NCBI GenBank assembly: GCA_902629215.1 | Contig: CACOQC010000010.1 | Span: 1-36,048 of the forward strand | Source: an uncultured Pelagibacteraceae bacterium | Lineage (GTDB): Bacteria > Pseudomonadota > Alphaproteobacteria > Pelagibacterales > Pelagibacteraceae | Length of the DNA stretch: 36,048 nucleotides | Direction of reading: 5' to 3' | Shown here: positions 7,303-14,683 of the stretch, piece after piece | How the letters are laid out: every line of letters starts with the position of its first letter | Position numbering within the stretch: the stretch's first letter is position 1 | The notes under the pieces: generated by a model | Seen by the model: the letters and a program-made list of their open reading frames with translations, nothing else | Database searches by the model: none | Told to the model about the DNA's origin: nothing | Program-made: the position numbers and the translations under genes

Positions 7303-8928
7303 ATGTCTAAAAATTTAAATGTTTGGTTTTTTCTGTCATTAATAATTTCTTTATTTGTTTTAATTCCTATTATTACAGTTTTTAGTAGTTTTTTTGATGA
7401 CACATCTAATTATTATGTGATTTTAAAAGAGACTTTCTTAATTGAATACATCATTAATTCATCAATTTTATTATTTTTTGTATTACTTTTAACATTCTTA
7501 CTAGGAACAGGTACTGCGTATTTAGTTTCATTTTATAATTTTCCGTTAAGTAATTTTTTTAAATGGGCGCTTATATTATCTTTTGCCGTGCCACCATATA
7601 TTTACGCATATTCATTAACAGCGTTTTTTGAAAATTACGGTACAGCATATTCTATTTTAAAAAGTTTATTTGGTGATAATAACTACAATCAAAATATTCC
7701 AAAATTTGACGGTATGTTTGGTGCTATTTTATCAATCACTTTTTCTTTATATGCATATGTATATATACTTGCCAGAGCTTCTTTTTTGTATCAATCACAA
7801 AATTTAATAGAACTTGGAAAAAATTTAGGATTTACAAAATTTAAATCTTTTTACAAAATAATTCTACCAGCATCACGTCCAGCAATAGTTGCAGGTTTAT
7901 CATTGGTAGCAATGGAAACTTTAGCTGAATTTGGAGCTGTTGACTTCTTTTCTATAAATACATTAACAACAGGTATTTATAACTCCTGGATAGCTTTTGA
8001 TGATTTAGCCTTTGCTAATAGATTATCTTTTTTTCTTTTAATATTTATTTTTGCACTTTTTATAATAGAAAATTTTTCAAGAAAAAACGCAAAATATCAT
8101 TTTAATAGTAAAGGAGGTTTTAAACAAAAAGAAAAATTTCAACTTACAGGAAGTAATTCTTTTTTTGCATTTATATTTTGTTTCTTTGTATTCTTTATGA
8201 GTTTTTTATTTCCATTAAGTCAGATGTTGTATTGGACAATAAAATTTCCTGAAAATTTTTTTGATTTACAAATATTTGATCTCTTAATGAATACTATTTA
8301 TTTAGTAGTATTATCAAGTTTTATTTTGATAATATTTTCACTAGTATCTAATTATGGAAATAGAGTTTCTAATAATAAGATATTGAACATTTTTTCTACT
8401 TTATCTATTTCAGGTTATGCAATTCCGGGAGTAATTTTAGCAATTGCATTTATATCTTTCATAGCTTGGTTTGATGAAAGTGTAGTGAAATCTTTAGGTT
8501 TGTATTCTATAAAGAAAATATTTATAGGTTCAATTTTGGGATTAGTTATGGTTTATTTCATAAGATTTTATTCATTAGCATTTAATGGAATAAAATCAGG
8601 TTATGAAAAAATTAATATATCGGTTGATGAAAGCTCATATTTACTTGGTTATTCTAAAAGAAAAACGTTCATGAATATTCATGTTCCCTTTTTAAGAAAT
8701 TCACTTTTATTTATTGCAATACTGATTTCTTTAGAAATAATTAGGGAATTACCAATTACCTTAATTTTAAGACCTTTTAATTTTGAAACCTTTGCAACTA
8801 CAGCTTATATTTCTGCCTCAGAAGATTTGTTAGAAGCTGCAGCAGTTCCTTCATTATTTTTAATTTTAATTGCTGCATCATTCATTATAATAACTTCCAA
8901 ATATATATTAAGAGATAATGACAAATAA
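7303..8928 (+). CDS. fbpB: Ferric iron ABC transporter permease (fused double domain)
   Basis: A 541-residue inner-membrane protein with roughly twelve hydrophobic segments in two homologous halves, as in FbpB/SfuB. Each half carries a BPD-type EAA loop that contacts the ATPase: ELGKNLGFTKFKSFYKIILP near 170-190 and SSYLLGYSKRKTFMNIHVPF near 445-465. It forms the channel for iron released by the binding protein. The stop overlaps the ATPase gene start by 11 nt, showing close coupling. It starts 40 nt after the peroxiredoxin gene and has no obvious promoter of its own. Confidence 0.93.
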   Translation: MSKNLNVWFFLSLIISLFVLIPIITVFSSFFDDTSNYYVILKETFLIEYIINSSILLFFVLLLTFLLGTGTAYLVSFYNFPLSNFFKWALILSFAVPPYIYAYSLTAFFENYGTAYSILKSLFGDNNYNQNIPKFDGMFGAILSITFSLYAYVYILARASFLYQSQNLIELGKNLGFTKFKSFYKIILPASRPAIVAGLSLVAMETLAEFGAVDFFSINTLTTGIYNSWIAFDDLAFANRLSFFLLIFIFALFIIENFSRKNAKYHFNSKGGFKQKEKFQLTGSNSFFAFIFCFFVFFMSFLFPLSQMLYWTIKFPENFFDLQIFDLLMNTIYLVVLSSFILIIFSLVSNYGNRVSNNKILNIFSTLSISGYAIPGVILAIAFISFIAWFDESVVKSLGLYSIKKIFIGSILGLVMVYFIRFYSLAFNGIKSGYEKINISVDESSYLLGYSKRKTFMNIHVPFLRNSLLFIAILISLEIIRELPITLILRPFNFETFATTAYISASEDLLEAAAVPSLFLILIAASFIIITSKYILRDNDK

Positions 8929-9982
8929 AAATTTTTTTGAAATTGAAAATGTTGATTTTTATGTTGGTGGAAAAGCTAAGGTAAAAGATGTATCTTTTAA
9001 AATTGAAAATGAAGGTGATATAATTTGTCTTTTAGGGCCTTCTGGGATAGGAAAAACTACCATTTTAAGAACAATTGCTGGTTTGGAAAAAATTGATAAA
9101 GGATCAATAACACTTAATGGGAGAATCATTTCATCAAATGAGATTAATATAGAACCAGAAGATAGAAATATTTCTCTTGCCTTCCAAGATAATAGTTTAT
9201 TTCCACATTATACTGTTGAAAAAAATATATTGTTAGGTGCGGAGAGAAATAAAGAGAAAAAAGATAAAAAGATAAGTTTAAAACAAATAGTTGATTTACT
9301 TGATATATTTCACATACTTAATAAATATCCACATCAAATTAGCGCTGGTGAAGCCCAAAGAGCTTCATTAGCAAGATCTTTAATTACTCAGCCGGATCTT
9401 TTATTGCTTGATGAGCCTTTATCAAACGTTGATCAGAGTTTTAAAGAAGAAATTCAAGTTAGACTTAAAAAAATTTTAAACCAATTAAAAATTACAACAA
9501 TCATAGTCACTCATGATTCATATGAGGCATTTTACTTGGGAACTAAATGTGGGATTATTTTAGATCAACAACTTAAACAGTTTGATGATCCTTATAAAGT
9601 CTATCATTTTCCAAATTCAGTTGAAGTAGTTAATTTTTTAAATAGAGGTATTTTGATACCTGCTAAAGTTACAGGTAAGAATACTTTAGAAAATTGGGAT
9701 TTAGGAACGATTGAGGGTAATTTTATTAAAGAATATCCAACAGGCTCTAACGTACAATTATTACTTCAACCTGAAGATTTAGAGCACGATGATACTAGTA
9801 ACTTAAAACTCGAAGTAGTTGATAGAAAATTTAGGGGCACTAATTTTATATATACTTTAAAAACACCAAGTAATACTTTTATACCTGTATTTGTACATTC
9901 ACATCATATTCATCAACATGAAGTAGATGAAAAATTTGGAATCAAAAGACCGATTCATATTGATCATATAGTTTGCTTTTAA
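8918..9982 (+). CDS. fbpC: Ferric iron ABC transporter ATP-binding protein
   Basis: A 354-residue ABC ATPase. Walker A is GPSGIGKTT (40-48), the signature is ISAGEAQRASLARS (141-154), and Walker B is LLLLDEPLSNVD (161-172); the H-loop is in VTHDSYEAF. Residues after about 235 form a TOBE-like regulatory domain as in FbpC/PotA-type subunits. It powers the double-domain permease whose gene it overlaps by 11 nt. The order permease-ATPase with the binding protein upstream is the usual iron system, here interrupted by the peroxiredoxin. The substrate is inferred from the binding protein and promoter. Confidence 0.93.
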   Translation: MTNKNFFEIENVDFYVGGKAKVKDVSFKIENEGDIICLLGPSGIGKTTILRTIAGLEKIDKGSITLNGRIISSNEINIEPEDRNISLAFQDNSLFPHYTVEKNILLGAERNKEKKDKKISLKQIVDLLDIFHILNKYPHQISAGEAQRASLARSLITQPDLLLLDEPLSNVDQSFKEEIQVRLKKILNQLKITTIIVTHDSYEAFYLGTKCGIILDQQLKQFDDPYKVYHFPNSVEVVNFLNRGILIPAKVTGKNTLENWDLGTIEGNFIKEYPTGSNVQLLLQPEDLEHDDTSNLKLEVVDRKFRGTNFIYTLKTPSNTFIPVFVHSHHIHQHEVDEKFGIKRPIHIDHIVCF

Positions 9983-9998
9983 TAAAACCTTTTTGAAA

Positions 9999-10694
9999 AT
10001 GAATAATAATCTCAATGTTTTTTTGAAAGGTATCGTTGATGTAAGTCCATTAATGATACCAGTAGTTCCATTTGGTTTAATATTTGGAGTACTAGCAATT
10101 GATGTTGGATTTAGTCCATTAGAAACAATGGGAATGTCATTAATAGTTTTTGGTGGAGCCTCTCAGATAGTTCTTTTACAATTATTTTCTGGAGGAGCGT
10201 CATCTTTAGTAATCATTAGTTCGGTTGGTGCTGTTAACTCACGTCATTTACTTTATGGGGCCGTTGTATCCGAACATTTGTCGGATTTAAGATTAATTTG
10301 GAAAATTATTATTTCATATTTTTTAGTAGATCAAGCATTTGCAAGATCAAGTGAATACTTAAAAAATAACAAAGATAAAAATAGATATTTTCATTTAATT
10401 GGTGGAGGTTTTACTGTTTGGATAATATGGCAAACAACTACATTTTTAGGAATCATTTTAGGTGCAGCAATACCAGAAAAACTTGGTTTAAGTTTTGCTG
10501 TTCCTTTAACATTTTTAGCACTTTTAGTTAATGATTTTAGAAGATTTATAAATGTTATTGTAATAATTGTTTCAGGGTTGGCAGCTACACTTGGTTATAA
10601 TTATATTCCTTACAAAGCTTATGCAATAGTAGCTGGTTTAACAGGTTTAATTGCTGCTATGATATTAACGAAAATGGTTAAAACAAATGAGTAA
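9999..10694 (+). CDS. azlC: AzlC family branched-chain amino acid exporter, large subunit
   Basis: A membrane protein of about 231 residues with 5-6 hydrophobic segments and the AzlC signature region near the N-terminus (PVVPFGLIFGVLAIDVGFSP and GGASQIVLLQLF). AzlC and AzlD together export branched-chain amino acids or analogues. I use the ATG at 9999 rather than the in-frame TTG two codons earlier. It begins 16 nt after the iron ATPase gene, so it is probably on the same transcript, which is an unusual companionship. Its stop overlaps the azlD start by 8 nt. Confidence 0.9.
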   Translation: MNNNLNVFLKGIVDVSPLMIPVVPFGLIFGVLAIDVGFSPLETMGMSLIVFGGASQIVLLQLFSGGASSLVIISSVGAVNSRHLLYGAVVSEHLSDLRLIWKIIISYFLVDQAFARSSEYLKNNKDKNRYFHLIGGGFTVWIIWQTTTFLGIILGAAIPEKLGLSFAVPLTFLALLVNDFRRFINVIVIIVSGLAATLGYNYIPYKAYAIVAGLTGLIAAMILTKMVKTNE

Positions 10695-11001
10695 TTGGGC
10701 TTTAATAATATATTGTGGGTTAATTACTTATCTCACAAGATTTTCAATGATAGCATTGATAAAAAAAGAAATGTTTAATGATAGGATAAGGGAGGTTTTA
10801 TCTTATGTACCCTCTGCAATATTTCCAGCAATAATATTTCCAGCAATTTTTTTAGACAACTCAGGTTCAATTTTAATTGAGGATAATCCAAAAATTATGG
10901 CAGCATTAATTGCTACACTAATTGGAATTTTCTCAAGAAGTATAATTGCGACAATATTTTCAGGATTAGCTTCTTATTGGTTTTTAATTTTTGTAGTATA
11001 A
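10687..11001 (+). CDS. azlD: AzlD family small subunit
   Basis: A 104-residue very hydrophobic protein with three to four membrane segments. It carries the AzlD pattern: LITYLTRFSMIAL near the N-terminus, then the SYVPSAIFPAIIFPA segment. It overlaps azlC by 8 nt and is the expected partner in a two-component exporter of branched-chain amino acids. The thioredoxin-like gene starts 6 nt after its stop. Confidence 0.88.
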   Translation: MSNWALIIYCGLITYLTRFSMIALIKKEMFNDRIREVLSYVPSAIFPAIIFPAIFLDNSGSILIEDNPKIMAALIATLIGIFSRSIIATIFSGLASYWFLIFVV

Positions 11002-11007
11002 AAAATT

Positions 11008-11376
11008 ATGAAAAAAATTTTTATATATATATTTTTTGTTTTATCATTTAGTTTAAATGGGTTTGCAAAAGAAACAACTTTCAAAAAAGAATTATTCGAT
11101 AAAGCCCAAGCAGAAGGTAAAGTTGTTATAGTTAGTTCTTGGATAAAGTATTGTTCATCTTGTGCCAGTCAAATGAAAGTATTAAATAAAGCTAAAAATG
11201 ATTTTGATAATATAGAATATTTTGTGTTTGATGTTACGAATAAAGAGATAGCAGAATTATTTGATGTACAGTATCAAACTACACTTTTAATTTTTAAAGA
11301 CAAAAAGTTAATTTACAGAAGTATTGGTGAGACAACTAAAGATCTGATTTATAAAGCTATAAAATCTTCAATTTAA
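11008..11376 (+). CDS. Secreted thioredoxin-like protein
   Basis: A 122-residue protein with a signal peptide (hydrophobic to about residue 20, ending GFAKE) and a thioredoxin fold. The redox motif is CSSC (49-52) in SWIKYCSSCASQM, followed by a core similar to the C-terminal (gamma) domain of DsbD: VFDVTNKEIAELFDVQ and a TTLLIF strand with Thr replacing the usual cis-Pro neighbourhood. It probably works in the periplasm as a thiol-disulfide protein. It is the last gene of the rightward iron/azl run and ends 2 nt before the stop of the convergent metallo-hydrolase. Confidence 0.8.
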   Translation: MKKIFIYIFFVLSFSLNGFAKETTFKKELFDKAQAEGKVVIVSSWIKYCSSCASQMKVLNKAKNDFDNIEYFVFDVTNKEIAELFDVQYQTTLLIFKDKKLIYRSIGETTKDLIYKAIKSSI

Positions 11377-11378
11377 AT

Positions 11379-12059
11379 TTAAGCACCCAATTTAATATTT
11401 TTAGCAATATTTGTTTCGATTTCAGCAGGTTTTTTTAAATTCAAATTGTTCATGATTTCAACATATTCATCAACATTATTAACTTGTAATCTTGGATTTT
11501 GTTTCTTTTCTTTTCCAATGGTACTCACTTTTTCACCTTTATAATCATGTGCAGGATATAAAAGGGTTTCCTCAGGTAATTTTAAAAGTTTATTAAATAT
11601 TGAATTATAAGCATCTTTAGCATTTCCATTTTGAAAATCAGTTCTACCAGTCCCATTAATTAATAAAGTGTCTCCTGAAAAAAGATAGTTATCCATTAAA
11701 AAACTATAACTATCGGAAGTGTGTCCAGGAGTATACATAGCTCTAATTTTGAGATTATCTAATTTTATATACTCATCATCTTTTACTTTTATTTCCACAG
11801 ACTCTGCTGGAGTATTATCACCCATGATTGTTGAGCATTTTGTAATATTTTTAAGTTTAGAGGCACCAGTCACATGATCAGCATGGATATGAGTATCTAT
11901 TACTTTTACCAATTTTAAATCTAATTCTTTTAGAATATTAATATATTCATTAACATTTTCCAAAACAGGATCAATTATTAAAGCTTCTCTTCCATTACCA
12001 GACGAAATTAAATAAGTATAGGTTGAGGATTTAGAGTCAAATAATTGTTTAAAAATCAT
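11379..12059 (-). CDS. MBL-fold hydrolase, persulfide dioxygenase (ETHE1)-like
   Basis: A 226-residue metallo-beta-lactamase-fold protein. THIHADHVTGA (56-66) gives the HxHxDH metal motif, with further metal His in PGHTSDSY (about 112) and YPAHDYKG (about 172), and SGDTLL supplying the bridging Asp. The GTGRTDFQNG segment after SGDTLLI is characteristic of the ETHE1 persulfide dioxygenase / sulfur-transfer branch rather than classical glyoxalase II. It would oxidise glutathione persulfide to sulfite. A rhodanese is encoded at 31184 but is not adjacent. It is convergent with the thioredoxin-like gene and divergent from the cupredoxin gene. Confidence 0.85.
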   Translation of the reverse strand: MIFKQLFDSKSSTYTYLISSGNGREALIIDPVLENVNEYINILKELDLKLVKVIDTHIHADHVTGASKLKNITKCSTIMGDNTPAESVEIKVKDDEYIKLDNLKIRAMYTPGHTSDSYSFLMDNYLFSGDTLLINGTGRTDFQNGNAKDAYNSIFNKLLKLPEETLLYPAHDYKGEKVSTIGKEKKQNPRLQVNNVDEYVEIMNNLNLKKPAEIETNIAKNIKLGA

Positions 12060-12129
12060 AGCTTTATATTAACACATAAGTACAAATTGACCCATTGTTA
12101 AAACTTAATGAAATATTATTTTTTAAAAT

Positions 12130-12633
12130 ATGAAAATAATCAAAATTATATTCACTCTTTTACTTTTAAATTCACTAGCTTATGCAGATAAGAATATGAA
12201 AATTGGTTCAAAAGGTAATGAAACTGATGTTACAAGGGTTATAAAAGTTGTTATGTATGATAATTATTATGAACCAAGTTCATTTCAGATTAAAAAAGGT
12301 GAAACAGTTAAGTTTGAAGTTGAAAACGCAGGCATGCTTGTTCATGAATTCAATATTGCAAATAAAATGATGCATATGAAACACCAGCCAGAGATGGTAA
12401 AAATGGTTGAGAATGGAATTCTTCTTGCTTTCTCTATTGATAAAGAAAAAATGAAGAAGATGGCAAAAATGGATAAGTCAATGGGTCATTCACACAGCAA
12501 CAGTGTTTTGTTAGAGCCGAAACAAAAAGGAGACATCATTTGGAAATTTGATAATGCGATCAACATTGAAGTAGCTTGTAATGTTCCTGGTCATTATCAA
12601 GCTGGAATGATTGCTAAAGTTAATATAAAATAA
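12130..12633 (+). CDS. Periplasmic cupredoxin-domain protein
   Basis: A 167-residue exported protein (signal peptide to about residue 19, LNSLAYA). The cupredoxin core begins at VIKVVMYDNYYEPSSFQI. All four type 1 copper ligands can be placed: His72 in MLVHEFNI, then Cys150, His155 and Met160 in ACNVPGHYQAGM. Between them lies a Met/His-rich insert (about 80-123: MMHMKHQPEM, MKKMAKMDKSMGHSH) that could bind additional copper. Such plastocyanin-like proteins act in copper handling or electron transfer. The next gene, a DUF4396 membrane protein, starts 4 nt after its stop, suggesting a joint copper-related function. Confidence 0.85.
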   Translation: MKIIKIIFTLLLLNSLAYADKNMKIGSKGNETDVTRVIKVVMYDNYYEPSSFQIKKGETVKFEVENAGMLVHEFNIANKMMHMKHQPEMVKMVENGILLAFSIDKEKMKKMAKMDKSMGHSHSNSVLLEPKQKGDIIWKFDNAINIEVACNVPGHYQAGMIAKVNIK

Positions 12634-12637
12634 TCTG

Positions 12638-13084
12638 ATGGATAATACCGCTGAAGCCAATTTTAATTGGTCATGTAAACACACCTGGAAAATAAGTGCT
12701 AAAAATACTGGGTGGTGTTTATTTGGATGTGCTATCGGCGATTTTGGAACAATTTTATTTTTTCAATTAACTCAAATTCCATTTCCAGTTTTAGCAATTA
12801 TGACATTAGCAATAATTAATGGTTTAATTACTAGTATCATTTTGGAAACAATAGTTTTAATGAAACAAAATTTTAATTTTTCAAAAGCTTTTAAAACAGC
12901 AATGGGTATGAGCTTTATATCAATGATAAGTATGGAAGTTACTATGAACTTGACTGATTACTTTTTAACTGGTGGTGCTATTTTAACGTGGTGGGTAATT
13001 CCTATTATGCTGTTAGTTGGGTTTTTAACACCTTGGCCTTATAATTATTGGAGGCTTAAAAAATTTGGTATTGCGTGTCATTAA
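12638..13084 (+). CDS. DUF4396 family membrane protein
   Basis: A 148-residue protein with about four membrane segments and a Cys/Trp-rich N-terminus (FNWSCKHTW, then GWCLFGCAIGDFGTI). The AMGMSFISMISMEVTMNLTDYF segment (about 88-109) is Met-rich and lies in a predicted helix, as in DUF4396 proteins. The family often occurs beside multicopper oxidases or cupredoxins. Here it follows a cupredoxin gene by 4 nt, so a role in copper or periplasmic redox handling is likely but not shown. The GTG start of the methyltransferase gene lies inside its last codons. Confidence 0.75.
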   Translation: MDNTAEANFNWSCKHTWKISAKNTGWCLFGCAIGDFGTILFFQLTQIPFPVLAIMTLAIINGLITSIILETIVLMKQNFNFSKAFKTAMGMSFISMISMEVTMNLTDYFLTGGAILTWWVIPIMLLVGFLTPWPYNYWRLKKFGIACH

Positions 13085-13782
13085 AGAATTGGGACAATAA
13101 AACTTGGCTTTCATCAAAAGATTATATTCAGTCATTTAATATATTTTTATTAAAGCAAATCAAATTAAATTCTAATTCTCATATTTTAGATATTGGTTGT
13201 GGAAGAGGTAAAATATTAGGATCTTTGTCTTCAAGATTAAAATTAAAAGATAAACCAATTGGGATAGATATAGAAATTCATAGAGACAGAGATAAAAGAG
13301 TCGATTTTAAAAAAATTGATGCAATTAGATATCTTAAAAATAATAATAGAAAATTTGATTTAATTTTAATTAAACAAACTATTCATTTCTTTAATTTTAG
13401 GGAAATTAAGAAGCTAATTTCCTTATGTAAAACTAAGCTTAAAAAAGAGGGAAAAATTTTGATATTTACTCTGGAGATTTTAAAAAATGAGATACCAACT
13501 TTTTTATTAATGAAAAAAAGGCTTAAAATCTCACTTATTCGGGATAGGAGGATAATTACATTTTTATCAAAACTTTATCCGAGTATAAAAAAAAAGAAAT
13601 TTTCTTTTAAAGTAAAAATATCAATCACAAAATATATAGAAATGATCAGTAATAGATATATTTCAACATTGTTAAATATGAATAAAAATCAAATTTTAAA
13701 AGGCATTGATGAAATCAACTATAAATACCGAAAAGTTTTAATATTTAATGACAAATTAATTTGTCTAATTTTGAATAAGTGA
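13075..13782 (+). CDS. Class I SAM-dependent methyltransferase
   Basis: A 235-residue protein starting at GTG, overlapping the DUF4396 gene by 10 nt. The SAM-binding motif I is LDIGCGRGKI (about 40-49), with the acidic end of strand 2 at GIDIE (about 63-67) and motif IV-like DLILIKQTIHFF (about 101-112). The C-terminal half is very Lys/Ile-rich. It belongs to the broad methyltransferase 11/25 type; the substrate is unknown. Translational coupling suggests it is expressed with the cupredoxin pair, but no shared chemistry is evident. Confidence 0.75.
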   Translation: MSLKNWDNKTWLSSKDYIQSFNIFLLKQIKLNSNSHILDIGCGRGKILGSLSSRLKLKDKPIGIDIEIHRDRDKRVDFKKIDAIRYLKNNNRKFDLILIKQTIHFFNFREIKKLISLCKTKLKKEGKILIFTLEILKNEIPTFLLMKKRLKISLIRDRRIITFLSKLYPSIKKKKFSFKVKISITKYIEMISNRYISTLLNMNKNQILKGIDEINYKYRKVLIFNDKLICLILNK

Positions 13783-13789
13783 ACTATTT

Positions 13790-13838
13790 ACTTAAGGGTT
13801 CGCTCTTTCGTTTTATAACCAAAAGAGCTCCCTTAAGT
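13790..13838 (+). ncRNA. Long two-part hairpin, candidate structured RNA
   Basis: ACTTAAGGG (13790-13798) pairs with CCCTTAAGT (13830-13838). Inside it GCTCTTT (13802-13808) pairs with AAAGAGC (13822-13828). The two helices (9 + 7 bp) are separated by a 3/1-nt internal loop and capped by a 13-nt loop. It begins 7 nt after the methyltransferase stop and lacks a T-run, so it is not a simple terminator. Confidence 0.5.
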
Positions 13839-13854
13839 CGCCTTCTTGGCATTT

Positions 13855-13880
13855 AAGTCCAAATGGACTTTAAGTTTTTC
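13855..13880 (+). terminator. Short hairpin with T-run, possible terminator
   Basis: AAGTCC (13855-13860) pairs with GGACTT (13865-13870) around a 4-nt loop, and TTTTT follows at 13875-13879 after a short TAAG gap. It could end the methyltransferase transcript or the 3' end of an RNA that includes the preceding long hairpin. The stem is short, so this is tentative. Confidence 0.4.
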
Positions 13881-13978
13881 GTTTACGTTTTTATGAAATA
13901 TAAAGCTACCCAGCTAAGTGTCAGGTGGCATTTGATTCATTAAAACTACCTCCTTAATTAAAAGAATAAATATTAAAA

Positions 13979-14037
13979 AGGTTGTATTCAACTTGTTTAT
14001 TTTAATTGTATTAAAATATCTTTCTTGAATACAACCT
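13979..14037. repeat. 13-bp perfect inverted repeat
   Basis: AGGTTGTATTCAA (13979-13991) and TTGAATACAACCT (14025-14037) are exact reverse complements separated by 33 nt of AT-rich DNA. As RNA this would be a stable long-loop hairpin; as DNA it could be a pair of binding sites. It is not flanked by a direct repeat and encloses no gene. Confidence 0.6.
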
Positions 14038-14130
14038 GACTATTTTGTAATATCCAGCCATCAAAAAAAACTTCCCTTATAAATAGAAATTTTAATTTGC
14101 ATTAAACAGAATTATAGATAAGGTTTAAAT

Positions 14131-14310
14131 ATGAAATATATTAGTGGTCTAATTAATCTAATCGTTAGTTTAGTTGTTTCTACAATTATAATTTATGCAA
14201 TAAATTTTGTTGCTGGTTTTGCTGGTGCAGATTACTCTTTTACCAACGGTGAGGTATTTGTAATTTGGATTTTGATGGCAATCTTGGTTAATAATTGTTT
14301 TAAAAAATAA
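14131..14310 (+). CDS. Small two-helix membrane protein (59 residues)
   Basis: An ATG preceded by ATAAGGTTTAA (AAGG at workable distance) opens a 59-codon frame. The N-terminal helix covers residues about 5-28 (LINLIVSLVVSTIIIYAINF) and a second covers about 41-55 (EVFVIWILMAILV), with a polar loop (GADYSFTNGE) between. The composition is that of a real membrane protein and not of random AT-rich sequence. No family is recognised. It lies 9 nt upstream of another small ORF with the same orientation. Confidence 0.55.
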   Translation: MKYISGLINLIVSLVVSTIIIYAINFVAGFAGADYSFTNGEVFVIWILMAILVNNCFKK

Positions 14311-14319
14311 TTTTCTTAT

Positions 14320-14607
14320 ATGAATAATTCAGTCAAGACTGATGATGTAATATTTAACTTTTTCAAACAAATTTGTGATGAAAAAGATGATAAAAAATGT
14401 GTTGAACTAGGAAACAACTGGATAAATGCTATGGAGACAAATCTTACTAAAATGGAAGCTAATTTAGAGGAAAAAGATAAGATTAAACATAAGGATGACA
14501 TTCAAAATAACCGAGATCATCTTAATAGTTTGAAGGGAAAAAATTCATCTGAATGGAGAGAGTACGCAACTAAATGTATGATTGAAATTTTAGACAATAA
14601 AGTGTAA
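14320..14607 (+). CDS. Small hydrophilic hypothetical protein
   Basis: A 95-residue, strongly charged protein rich in Lys, Glu, Asp and Asn, predicted mostly helical with possible coiled-coil character (about 35-75). Three Cys are present (ICDEK, KKCVEL, TKCMIE). No signal peptide or known domain is evident. It starts 9 nt after the small membrane protein gene and its stop lies a few bases before the TPP aptamer, so it is not under that switch. The antisense frame here is a shadow. Function unknown. Confidence 0.6.
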   Translation: MNNSVKTDDVIFNFFKQICDEKDDKKCVELGNNWINAMETNLTKMEANLEEKDKIKHKDDIQNNRDHLNSLKGKNSSEWREYATKCMIEILDNKV

Positions 14608-14611
14608 AAAA

Positions 14612-14682
14612 TTTTTAAGGGGTGTCTTTACAGACTGAGATTAAACCCTAAGAACCTGTCCGGTAATTCAGAAAGGGAAAAT
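14612..14682 (+). promoter_or_regulatory. TPP riboswitch (THI box)
   Basis: The conserved TPP aptamer pieces appear in order: AAGGGGTG (14617-14624), CTGAGA (14635-14640), ACCC (14645-14648), GAACCTG (14652-14658), CCGGTAAT (14660-14667) and GAAAGGGAA (14671-14679). It sits directly before a sodium symporter gene. The ATG follows the last conserved base by only 4 nt, and the likely Shine-Dalgarno AAAGGG is itself part of the 3' aptamer strand. Control is therefore probably translational: TPP binding would hide the ribosome site. The outer P1 helix is AT-rich and weak, so its exact edges are uncertain. Confidence 0.93.
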
Positions 14683-14683
14683 A

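Larger units (their letters stand above)
13783..14130. other. 348-nt intergenic region rich in inverted repeats
   Basis: No convincing ORF lies here. The region holds a long two-part hairpin (13790-13838), a short hairpin followed by TTTTT (13855-13880), a CCTCCTTAATTA motif (13949-13960) and a 13-bp perfect inverted repeat (13979-13991 with 14025-14037). Such density of structure in a genome with mostly tiny gaps suggests one or more non-coding RNAs. The individual parts are listed separately. Confidence 0.6.

Noticed and set aside
7083-7403. Leftward ORF of 106 codons across the peroxiredoxin/permease boundary
   Set aside because: Antisense to two well-recognised genes and without family resemblance.
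13979-14037. Terminal inverted repeats of a small mobile element
   Set aside because: Only 33 nt lie between the arms, there is no flanking target duplication, and no other copy occurs in the window.
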